From NCBI GenBank assembly GCA_023259235.1, contig JAHFQQ010000121.1:1-9868 (forward strand): 9,868 bases of DNA, written 5' to 3'. Numbering within the stretch: the stretch's first letter is position 1; each line of letters starts with the position of its first letter. The notes beneath the pieces were generated by a model. That model worked only from the letters and a program-made list of their open reading frames with translations. It did no database searches and was not told the DNA's origin. The position numbers were made by a program, and so were the translations under genes. Shown piece by piece: positions 1 through 7,524 of the stretch. The stretch is from Polaromonas sp. GTDB taxonomy: Bacteria > Pseudomonadota > Gammaproteobacteria > Burkholderiales > Burkholderiaceae_C.

Positions 1-1844
<1,844 letters not shown>

Positions 1845-2096
1845 GCGGAGCCTGGTTGGATTTCTTCGAAATACCTGGAAAATTTTCTATTTTAAGGCTT
1901 GAGTTCAAATGGGGACTTTGTGGCAAGACGGCAACAAACGTTGAAGATTTTTCACTCTCTGTCAGACGAAGTCGATAGCGTGCTTGAAGGTTGGGGCGGC
2001 TGTGGCACAATGAATGTAACGCTTTGAGTGATGGTCACTCCCGGCGTGTAAATTACTAATCGCAGCGAGTCTGCGGCTTTTCTCTAGAGGAGAACC
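1845..2096. promoter_or_regulatory. gyrA-ompA divergent intergenic region
   Basis: This 252-bp spacer must hold the promoters for gyrA (leftward) and ompA (rightward). For gyrA, the best -10-like hexamer is TAAAAT on the minus strand at 1894-1889, about 45 bases before the start, with no convincing -35. On the ompA side there is a perfect 6-bp inverted repeat, GAGTGA-TGG-TCACTC (2026-2040), and a small hairpin CGCAG-CGAGT-CTGCG (2061-2075) that would lie in the ompA 5' leader. The last bases before ompA contain CTCTAGAG, a palindrome overlapping the strong AGAGGAGA ribosome binding site (2086-2093). I see no gene here. Confidence 0.6.
1984..2011 (+). promoter_or_regulatory. candidate ompA promoter
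   Basis: A -35-like TTGAAG (1984-1989) is separated by 16 bases from CACAAT (2006-2011), which is preceded by TGG in the extended -10 position. Each hexamer matches four of six consensus bases. Transcription would begin near 2018, giving a leader of about 80 bases that contains the two small hairpins. A competing arrangement is TTGAGT (2024-2029) with TGTAAA (2047-2052) at 17-bp spacing. Judged by eye only. Confidence 0.3.
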
Positions 2097-2735
2097 ATGA
2101 AGAAACTCAACAAAGTAGCAATGTTGTTTGCTTCCGCAGCGCTTGTTACCGCCGCTGGTGCACAAACAATTGACAACTGGAAAAACGGCACTGGTGAGTT
2201 GGTCTGGAAAAACGGAACCAACGAACTGTGCTGGCGCGATGCGTTCTGGACTCCGGCAACTGCCGCCCCGGGTTGTGATGGTGCAATTGTTCCGGTGGCC
2301 GCTCCTGCTCCTGCTGCCGCACCTGCTCCTGCTCCTGCCGCCGCCCCAGCGCCCGCTCCGGCGCCCGCTCCAGTTGCTGCAACCAAAGTTACATACGCAG
2401 CCGATGCATTCTTTGACTTTGACAAGTCCGTGATCAAACCAGCCGGCAAAGCCAAGCTGGATGACTTGGTTCAAAAGATCAAAGGCATCAACCTGGAAGT
2501 GATTATTGCAGTCGGCCATACCGATTCCATCGGTACCGATGCATACAATCAGAAGCTGTCGATTCGCCGTTCGGAAGCTGTCAAGGCTTATCTGGTATCC
2601 AAAGGCATTGAGAAAAACCGCGTTTACACCGAAGGCAAAGGCAAGAAACAGCCTATTGCTGACAACAAAACCGCCGAAGGCCGTGCGAAAAATCGTCGCG
2701 TGGAAATCGAAGTGGTCGGTACCCGCGCCCAATAA
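2097..2735 (+). CDS. ompA: OmpA-family outer membrane / peptidoglycan-anchoring protein without beta-barrel
   Basis: The 212-residue product has a signal peptide (MKKLNKVAML then a hydrophobic stretch) with likely cleavage after AGA at residues 20-22. A short N-terminal segment follows, with two adjacent nonapeptides WKNGTGELV and WKNGTNELC (residues 28-45) and two cysteines (Cys45, Cys60). An Ala-Pro linker covers residues 68-92. The OmpA C-terminal domain runs from about residue 98 to 208. In its motif HTDSIGTDAYNQKLSIRR, Asp143 and Arg158 align with the residues that bind the diaminopimelate of peptidoglycan in known OmpA proteins. The 8-strand barrel of E. coli OmpA is absent, as is usual for short Burkholderiales OmpA proteins. 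The ribosome binding site AGAGGAGA is strong. The protein probably tethers the outer membrane to the cell wall; how its N-terminus contacts the outer membrane is not visible. Confidence 0.93.
   Translation: MKKLNKVAMLFASAALVTAAGAQTIDNWKNGTGELVWKNGTNELCWRDAFWTPATAAPGCDGAIVPVAAPAPAAAPAPAPAAAPAPAPAPAPVAATKVTYAADAFFDFDKSVIKPAGKAKLDDLVQKIKGINLEVIIAVGHTDSIGTDAYNQKLSIRRSEAVKAYLVSKGIEKNRVYTEGKGKKQPIADNKTAEGRAKNRRVEIEVVGTRAQ
2301..2372 (+). repeat. Ala-Pro linker, imperfect 24-bp tandem repeats in ompA
   Basis: About three units of roughly 24 bp, beginning GCTCCTGCTCCTGC, encode APAPAAAP-like octapeptides. This forms a flexible proline-rich spacer between the N-terminal segment and the peptidoglycan-binding domain. 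Such tracts can change length by slippage between strains. It also produces long shadow reading frames on the opposite strand that should not be called genes. Confidence 0.8.
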
Positions 2736-2754
2736 GAATCCTTCCGGATTTTCA

Positions 2755-2785
2755 GAAAACCGCGCCGCGGCGCGGTTTTCTTATG
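2755..2785. terminator. palindromic intrinsic terminator, probably bidirectional
   Basis: Positions 2755-2780 form a perfect 26-base palindrome: GAAAACCGCGCCG followed by its exact reverse complement. The RNA would fold into a GC-rich hairpin with a T-rich 3' side (TTTTCTT) on the plus strand and an equivalent TTTTC on the minus strand. It lies 20 bp after the ompA stop and 46 bp after the stop of the convergent methyltransferase gene, so it can end both transcripts. Confidence 0.85.
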
Positions 2786-2825
2786 GGTGCGGATAACTGC
2801 TCATCCAGTGTGCTCTGTGGCTGTT

Positions 2826-3593
2826 TCAGCGGCCTATGCAGTAAACAGTTGGTAAATCCAGCGCCGGGCCAGACTTGTCCTGTCGCCACGCGCTGACATG
2901 GGCACTCCGCGACCAGCCCCTGTCCATCGTCAAGCCAGAGCTCAGCGCCAGGCGGGTAGTTCCTTGAAGCGCTTTTAGCAGCGCCTGCAGCAAGGTGGCA
3001 TTGCGGTAGGGGGTTTCAATAAAGAGCTGGGTCTGCCCGGTTCTTAGTGCCAGTGACTCCAACTCCCGGATGCGCTGGATGCGGTCACTCGCTTCTTGCG
3101 GCAGGTAGCCGACAAACGCGAAATTCTGACCATTGAGGCCGCTTGCTGCCAGCGCCAGCATCAGCGACATCGGCCCCGTGAGCGGGATCACCTGAACCCC
3201 GAGGTCGTGGGCTGCGCGTACCACCGACGAACCCGGGTCGGCGATGGCGGGCATGCCGGCTTCGCTGACCAGGCCCATGTCGCACCCTTGCGTGGCAGGT
3301 ACGAGCAGCGGCCGCGCATCGAAGTTGCCGGTATGGTCCCCTTTTTTGTGCACCTCGCGTGGAAGTTCCTGAATTTGAAGCGACCGCAACGGATGGGTCA
3401 GGGGCTGCAGTTCGTCAACGCGCTTCAAATAGGCGCGCGTGCTCTTGCTATTTTCGCAAATCCAGCAGGACAGCCGGGCGGCGACTTGCAGCGTTTGCCA
3501 GGGCATCACGTCTTGCAGAGGAGATCGGGAGTCACAGCCAAAGTCAAGCGGCGCAGGTACCAGGTAAAGCTTTCCTTTAGTGATCGTGGTCAT
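2826..3593 (-). CDS. RsmI-like SAM-dependent methyltransferase (tetrapyrrole methylase fold), substrate unknown
   Basis: The 255-residue protein has the tetrapyrrole methylase fold. GKLYLVPAPL at residues 7-16 matches the RsmI start LYIVPTPIG. GLVSEAGMPAIADPGSSVVRA (107-127) and VIPLTGPMSLMLALAASGL (135-153) match the SAM-binding loops, and FVGYLP (160-165) and FIETPYRN (191-198) continue the pattern. It differs from true RsmI, which 2'-O-methylates C1402 of 16S rRNA. It is shorter than RsmI (about 286 residues in E. coli), lacks the C-terminal part, and has ENSKSTRAYL (47-56) where RsmI has AEDTRHT. It fits the RsmI-like subfamily often found beside maf in betaproteobacteria. Its ATG (3593-3591) overlaps the maf stop as ATGA, so translation is probably coupled. 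The fold is well supported, but the substrate is not known to me. Confidence 0.85.
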   Translation of the reverse strand: MTTITKGKLYLVPAPLDFGCDSRSPLQDVMPWQTLQVAARLSCWICENSKSTRAYLKRVDELQPLTHPLRSLQIQELPREVHKKGDHTGNFDARPLLVPATQGCDMGLVSEAGMPAIADPGSSVVRAAHDLGVQVIPLTGPMSLMLALAASGLNGQNFAFVGYLPQEASDRIQRIRELESLALRTGQTQLFIETPYRNATLLQALLKALQGTTRLALSSGLTMDRGWSRSAHVSAWRQDKSGPALDLPTVYCIGR

Positions 3594-4231
3594 GATGCGT
3601 GAATCTTCTGGTCCGCAAGCAGGGCGATACCGGCGGCCTGGATCATCTTGCAGGTGCGGATCAATGGCAGCCCGACCAGCGCTGTGGGGTCATCGCTGTC
3701 AATCGACTCCAGCAACGCGATACCCAGGCCTTCGCTCCTGGCGCTCCCTGCGCAGTCATAGGGTTGCTCGGCACGCAAGTAGTTTTCAATCTCGTTATCC
3801 GTCAGTTGGCGAAACTTTACGCGAACTGCAGCCAGGCTGCTTTGTTCAAACCCGTTTTCCAGACATACCACGGCCACTGCGGTTTGGAACATCACCGTTT
3901 GCCCTTGCATCTGCCGCAATTGCATGATCGCCCTTTCATGGGTACCCGGTTTGCCAAGTGGCAGACCATTGAGGTCGGCCACCTGATCAGCGCCAATGAC
4001 CACGGCCCGGGGAAAAATGCGGGCAACCGCGCGCGCCTTGACCAGGGCCAGCCGCTCGGCAGTTTCACGCGGGGCCTCGCCGGGCAAGGGAGATTCATCC
4101 ACATCGGGGGCGACCACATCAAACGGAATTTGCAGGCGCCGCAGCAGTTCGTTCCGGTAGCGTGAGGTCGAGCCCAAAATCAGTGGGCGTCTTGTGGAGG
4201 ATGCGTTACCCCGCGGATTTTCAGAGTTCAT
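3590..4231 (-). CDS. maf: Maf/YceF-type nucleotide pyrophosphatase (7-methyl-GTP pyrophosphatase-like)
   Basis: The 213-residue protein belongs to the Maf family, house-cleaning enzymes that hydrolyse non-canonical nucleoside triphosphates to monophosphates. Visible motifs are LILGSTSRYRNELLRRL (residues 17-33), PDVDES (42-47), VVIGADQVADLNG (77-89) with the likely catalytic Asp82, LGKP (92-95), CAGSARSEGLGIALLE (160-175) and LVGLPLI (185-191). These fit the YceF subfamily, active on m7GTP in E. coli, better than the YhdE (dTTP/UTP) type. The N-terminus is about 14 residues longer than E. coli YceF, but no other ATG, GTG or TTG start is available closer to the motif. Its start lies only 25 bp from the divergent yceD start. 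It is followed, with a 4-base overlap, by the RsmI-like methyltransferase. Confidence 0.92.
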   Translation of the reverse strand: MNSENPRGNASSTRRPLILGSTSRYRNELLRRLQIPFDVVAPDVDESPLPGEAPRETAERLALVKARAVARIFPRAVVIGADQVADLNGLPLGKPGTHERAIMQLRQMQGQTVMFQTAVAVVCLENGFEQSSLAAVRVKFRQLTDNEIENYLRAEQPYDCAGSARSEGLGIALLESIDSDDPTALVGLPLIRTCKMIQAAGIALLADQKIHAS

Positions 4232-4256
4232 TCCCTGATTCTCTTACACTGCCAAC

Positions 4257-4796
4257 ATGTCAAGTTCACTTCAAGCCAATCGGCTCAACTTGCCGGCGCT
4301 TGCCCGGGAAGGCGTGCCGCTCATTGCAAGCATTCCGCTACAGAAACTGAAGCGCATCGCGAAGGAAACACAAGGGCTGCAGCCGGATTCTTCTGTATAT
4401 TTGGAAGCCAGGGCCGAATTTCGGCCAAATCCGGGCGCTGATGATGTAGTGTGGTTGCATCTTCAGGCCGAAACATCGCTCCTGTTGACCTGCCAGCGCT
4501 GCACAGGGGCAGTCCTCGTATTGCTGAAAGTCGATCAGTGGTACCGCTTTGTTGCCACCGAGGATATTGCCATGGCTGAAGATGACCAGTCTGAAGAGGA
4601 CTTGTTGGTCTTGGAGCCGCAGTTTGATCTGCTTGCCTTGCTGGAGGATGAACTGTTGATGGCCTTGCCACTGGTCCCCATGCATGACGCCTGCCCGGTC
4701 GCCCCCACACTGAGCGTCGGTGATGCTGATATTGCGGGCGAATCCGGCGCGAAGCCGAATGCCTTCGCAGCATTGGCTCAACTCAGGAGAAAATAG
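4257..4796 (+). CDS. yceD: YceD/DUF177 family protein (23S rRNA accumulation)
   Basis: The 179-residue product matches the DUF177/YceD family, needed for normal 23S rRNA levels in E. coli and plants. Its biochemical role is not settled. Diagnostic parts are LLLTCQRC (residues 75-82; Cys79 and Cys82 form the single C-x2-C), the acidic stretch around 103-121, FDLLALLEDELLMALPLVPMHD (123-144), Cys146, and the C-terminal signature KPNAFAALAQLRRK, which compares to KPNPFAVLASLKRK in E. coli. The start is fixed: an in-frame stop at 4236-4238 and no other upstream start codon leave only the ATG at 4257. There is no recognisable ribosome binding site. It sits immediately upstream of rpmF, the conserved partner of this family. 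Confidence 0.93.
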   Translation: MSSSLQANRLNLPALAREGVPLIASIPLQKLKRIAKETQGLQPDSSVYLEARAEFRPNPGADDVVWLHLQAETSLLLTCQRCTGAVLVLLKVDQWYRFVATEDIAMAEDDQSEEDLLVLEPQFDLLALLEDELLMALPLVPMHDACPVAPTLSVGDADIAGESGAKPNAFAALAQLRRK

Positions 4797-4861
4797 CCGG
4801 ATTCACTTCCGAGCCTTCTGCCAGTGTGTTCGTCATGCCTCATTGGCTGGTGAGCGAGGTG

Positions 4862-4893
4862 TTGGCAAAAGTGACCGGAAATCAAGCTATAAT
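4862..4893 (+). promoter_or_regulatory. candidate rpmF promoter
   Basis: A perfect TATAAT -10 (4888-4893) has an upstream TTGGCA (4862-4867). The 20-bp spacing is longer than the optimum of 17, so the -35 assignment is uncertain. Transcription would start near 4900, just before the structured leader and about 105 bases before the rpmF start codon. Seen by eye only. Confidence 0.5.
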
Positions 4894-4904
4894 CAACAGC
4901 TTCC

Positions 4905-4981
4905 CGCACCAATGCACTCTTGGCGTCCCCTACGGGCCAAGTTCCGCAGACTTGGCAACTTGGTGCGTAATTATCAATTAC
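4905..4981 (+). promoter_or_regulatory. structured 5' leader of rpmF
   Basis: An 8-bp stem closes the element: CGCACCAA (4905-4912) with TTGGTGCG (4960-4967). Inside, GCCAAG (4936-4941) can pair either with CTTGGC upstream (4919-4924) or, extended to seven pairs, with ACTTGGC downstream (4950-4956), so the two inner hairpins are mutually exclusive. A second inverted repeat, GTAATT-ATC-AATTAC (4967-4981), follows and ends 13 bases before the rpmF ribosome binding site. The pairings are read directly from the sequence; a regulatory role is inference. Confidence 0.55.
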
Positions 4982-5005
4982 CTAACACCCTCCCAGGAGC
5001 GGATC

Positions 5006-5188
5006 ATGGCCGTCCAGCAGAACAAAAAGTCACCTTCCAAGCGCGGTATGCATCGTTCGCACAATGCACTGACCGTGCCAGGCATCGCTGTGGAATCAAC
5101 CACCGGCGAAACCCATTTGCGTCACCACATCAGCCCTACCGGCTTCTACCGCGGCCGCAAGGTATTGAAAACCAAAGCTGAAGCCTGA
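5006..5188 (+). CDS. rpmF: 50S ribosomal protein L32 (bL32)
   Basis: The 60-residue basic protein reads MAVQQNKKSPSKRGMHRSHN at its start and continues with the family core HLRHHISPTGFYRGRKV. It is a structural protein of the large ribosomal subunit. It lacks the paired cysteines of zinc-binding L32 variants, like E. coli L32. The start is chosen at 5006 because AGGAG (4995-4999) lies six bases upstream and MAVQQNK is the conserved N-terminus; a longer in-frame extension to 4826 is not real. It is preceded by a promoter and structured leader, and followed by an intrinsic terminator before plsX. Confidence 0.98.
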   Translation: MAVQQNKKSPSKRGMHRSHNALTVPGIAVESTTGETHLRHHISPTGFYRGRKVLKTKAEA

Positions 5189-5207
5189 TCTCACGCTTTC
5201 GGAGTCG

Positions 5208-5241
5208 GCCCGCACTCATCCTGCGGGCTTTTCGCTTTTCT
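5208..5241 (+). terminator. intrinsic terminator after rpmF
   Basis: GCCCGCA (5208-5214) pairs with TGCGGGC (5222-5228) around a 7-base loop, followed directly by TTTTCGCTTTTCTTTT. It lies 20 bp after the rpmF stop. It should end or reduce transcription between rpmF and plsX, so plsX either depends on readthrough or has its own promoter. Confidence 0.75.
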
Positions 5242-5280
5242 TTTGCATAACCTCCCATTCGTGACTGCACTGACCTTCCC

Positions 5281-6393
5281 ATGATCACGATTGCTGTGGA
5301 TGCCATGGGTGGCGACTTCGGTCCGGCTGTCACCCTCCCGGCAAGTCAGGCATTTCTGGACGCTCACCCGGATGCGTCGCTGGCCCTTGTGGGTCGGACG
5401 GATGTCTTGGCAACGCACCCGCTGCATGCCCGGCTACTATCCAATGCCCGCTGCCGGATTATTGCAGCCAGTGACGTTGTTACCATGGATGATTCGCTGG
5501 AAATTGCTCTGCGGCGCAAGAAGGATTCATCCATGCGGGTGGCGATGAATCAGGTCAAGAGCGGCGTTGCCCAAGCAGCTGTCTCAGCGGGTAATACTGC
5601 TGCGCTCATGGCCATCGCCCGCTACGTATTGAAAACCATGGATGGCGTAGACCGGCCAGCCATCGCAGGACAAATCCCGAACGTGATGGGCACGGCCACT
5701 ACAGTGCTGGACATGGGCGCCAATGTGGATTGCTCAGCAGAGCACCTGCTGCAGTTTGCTGTCATAGGCTCAGCGCTGGTATCTGTGCTTAGCGGCAGCA
5801 ACAACCCGTCGGTTGGCTTGCTCAATATTGGTGAGGAGGCCATAAAAGGTAATGAAGTCATCAAAAAGGCGGGTGAACTGCTGCGATCGGCTTCAAATTC
5901 TGGTGATCTGAATTTCTATGGAAATGTTGAGGGCAACGATATTTTCAAGGGGACGGTAGAGATTGTGGTCTGTGACGGTTTTGTTGGAAATGTCGCACTC
6001 AAGACCAGCGAAGGCTTGGCTTCGATGATCAGCGAATTTTTAAAGCGGGAGTTTTCACGCAATATTTTCACAAAAATTGCTGCCATCATCGCCTATCCCA
6101 TCTTATCTGCGCTCAAGAGGCGAGTTGATCATCGACGCTACAACGGTGCCGCATTACTTGGCCTGCGCGGACTGGTTTTCAAGAGCCATGGTTCGGCAGA
6201 TGCTTTTGCGTTTGAGCGGGCGCTGAATCGGGCTTATGATGCGGCTCGGAACAATCTGCTCGAGAGAGTTCGCGAGCGTATCAACCATGCTGCACCTTTA
6301 CTGGTTGCGGCGCATCTATCACCGCCAACGAATGCATCGCCGGCGGTCTCATCCATGGCACTTGACTCGCCGGGTTCAACGCCGGCACATTAA
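5281..6393 (+). CDS. plsX: phosphate acyltransferase PlsX (acyl-ACP:phosphate)
   Basis: PlsX converts acyl-ACP and phosphate to acyl-phosphate, the acyl donor for PlsY in glycerophospholipid synthesis. It is a peripheral membrane enzyme. The 370-residue product begins MITIAVDAMGGD (DAMGGD at residues 7-12), the standard PlsX opening, and contains VSAGNTAALM (101-110), GNVEGNDIF (214-222), VVCDGFVGNVALK (229-241) and YNGAALLGLRG (287-297). The family core ends near residue 336. A further 35 or so residues rich in Ser, Pro and Ala form a tail, making the protein slightly longer than E. coli PlsX (356). No ribosome binding site is visible upstream (ACCTTCCC precedes ATG), but the conserved N-terminus fixes the start. 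fabH follows after 15 bp. Confidence 0.97.
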   Translation: MITIAVDAMGGDFGPAVTLPASQAFLDAHPDASLALVGRTDVLATHPLHARLLSNARCRIIAASDVVTMDDSLEIALRRKKDSSMRVAMNQVKSGVAQAAVSAGNTAALMAIARYVLKTMDGVDRPAIAGQIPNVMGTATTVLDMGANVDCSAEHLLQFAVIGSALVSVLSGSNNPSVGLLNIGEEAIKGNEVIKKAGELLRSASNSGDLNFYGNVEGNDIFKGTVEIVVCDGFVGNVALKTSEGLASMISEFLKREFSRNIFTKIAAIIAYPILSALKRRVDHRRYNGAALLGLRGLVFKSHGSADAFAFERALNRAYDAARNNLLERVRERINHAAPLLVAAHLSPPTNASPAVSSMALDSPGSTPAH

Positions 6394-6408
6394 TCGGCAT
6401 ATTCATCC

Positions 6409-7386
6409 ATGACCCGTTATTCACGCATCACCGGCACTGGGAGTTATTTGCCACCGCGCCGGCTTACCAATGCCGAACTCGCTGCAGAACTGGCTCTCAG
6501 GGGTGTTGAAACCTCTGATGAATGGATTGTGGAGCGCACCGGGATTCGGGCTCGTCACTTCGCCGCGCCCGATGTTTCCAGCAGTGATCTGGCCACGGTG
6601 GCCGCCCGGAACGCCCTGGAAGCCGCAGGTGTGCAGGCGTCTGAGATTGACCTCATTATTGTTGCAACATCCACGCCGGACATGGTGTTTCCTTCCGTTG
6701 CCTGCATTGTGCAGAACAAGCTGGGTATTGCCGGTTGCCCGGCATTTGACGTCCAGGCAGTCTGCTCCGGATTTATCTATGCACTGACCATTGCCGACGC
6801 CATGATCAAATCCGGTTCAGTCTCACGAGCGCTGGTGATTGGTGCTGAAGTGTTTTCGCGCATACTGGATTTTTCAGATCGAACCACCTGTGTACTGTTC
6901 GGTGATGGCGCGGGCGCGGTGGTGCTTGAGGCGTCGGATACACCCGGCATTCTTGCCAGCGATTTGCACGCCGACGGCAAGTATGTGGGTATCTTGTGTG
7001 TACCGGGCCATGTGATGGGGGGTCAGGTGCTGGGAAGCCCACTCTTGACGATGGACGGGCAGGCCGTGTTCAAGCTGGCCGTGGGCATGCTTGAAGGCAC
7101 GGCCCGCGCAGCGTTGACAAAGGCAAACCTGACTGCTGCGGATATCGACTGGATGATTCCGCATCAGGCCAATCTCCGCATCATGCAGAGCACCACCAGA
7201 AAGTTGAAAATGCCATTGGAGAAGATGATTGTCACGGTTGACCAGCATGGCAATACATCAGCAGCGTCAATCCCGCTCGCGCTGGACGTTTCGGTGCGTA
7301 GCGGCAAGGTCAAAAAGGGCGATACCCTCATGCTTGAAGGTGTGGGTGGGGGCTTCACCTGGGGTGCGGTGCTTCTCAACTATTGA
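6409..7386 (+). CDS. fabH: beta-ketoacyl-ACP synthase III (FabH)
   Basis: FabH condenses acetyl-CoA with malonyl-ACP to start type II fatty-acid synthesis. The 325-residue protein has the thiolase-fold catalytic triad Cys119 (VQAVCSGFIYAL), His252 (WMIPHQANLRIM) and Asn282 (HGNTSAASIPLAL). It also has the N-terminal GTGSYLPPRRLTN, the loop DEWIVERTGI (residues 37-46) and the C-terminal GVGGGFTWGA. Length matches the family (317 in E. coli). It follows plsX by 15 bp and is probably co-transcribed with it. No strong ribosome binding site is seen before the ATG. A longer gap of 135 bp separates it from fabD. Confidence 0.98.
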   Translation: MTRYSRITGTGSYLPPRRLTNAELAAELALRGVETSDEWIVERTGIRARHFAAPDVSSSDLATVAARNALEAAGVQASEIDLIIVATSTPDMVFPSVACIVQNKLGIAGCPAFDVQAVCSGFIYALTIADAMIKSGSVSRALVIGAEVFSRILDFSDRTTCVLFGDGAGAVVLEASDTPGILASDLHADGKYVGILCVPGHVMGGQVLGSPLLTMDGQAVFKLAVGMLEGTARAALTKANLTAADIDWMIPHQANLRIMQSTTRKLKMPLEKMIVTVDQHGNTSAASIPLALDVSVRSGKVKKGDTLMLEGVGGGFTWGAVLLNY

Positions 7387-7521
7387 GATGAGACGGCAAG
7401 GGCGGGAGGATTTCCGGTGCAACTCAAGCGGGCCAAGCAATGTCATGGCATTGGGGTCTTTTCTTGAAATAAGCGCTGAAGCCCGTGAGGGCTTGAAATG
7501 TATGAAAAACGGAGTGGAAAT
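7387..7521 (+). other. fabH-fabD spacer with two small hairpins
   Basis: This 135-bp gap is long for the cluster. It contains CAATG-TCATGG-CATTG (7438-7453), followed by GGGTCTTTTCTT, which resembles a weak terminator. It also has AAGCCC-GTGA-GGGCTT (7479-7494), a 6-bp stem with a GNRA-type loop whose 3' arm covers the GAGG (7487-7490) that would serve the ATG at 7498. No gene or good promoter is seen. Confidence 0.45.
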
Positions 7522-7524
7522 TTG
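7511..7524 (+). promoter_or_regulatory. ribosome binding site and TTG start of fabD
   Basis: GGAG (7511-7514) lies seven bases before TTG (7522-7524). Starting there gives the family N-terminus M-K-S-F-A-F-V-F-P-G-Q-G, whereas the in-frame ATG at 7498 adds eight residues (MYEKRSGN) not expected in FabD. The ATG has its own GAGG at the same spacing, but that site lies inside a small hairpin. Confidence 0.6.

Noticed and set aside
1962..2732. 256-codon minus-strand open frame opposite ompA
   Set aside because: It mirrors the GC-rich codons and Ala-Pro repeat of ompA, giving low-complexity Arg/Ser/Gly runs. The plus-strand OmpA has a signal peptide, domain motifs and a strong ribosome binding site.
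4826..5005. N-terminal extension of L32 to an upstream ATG
   Set aside because: The conserved L32 N-terminus MAVQQNK and a good AGGAG site place the start at 5006. The upstream part is the structured leader.
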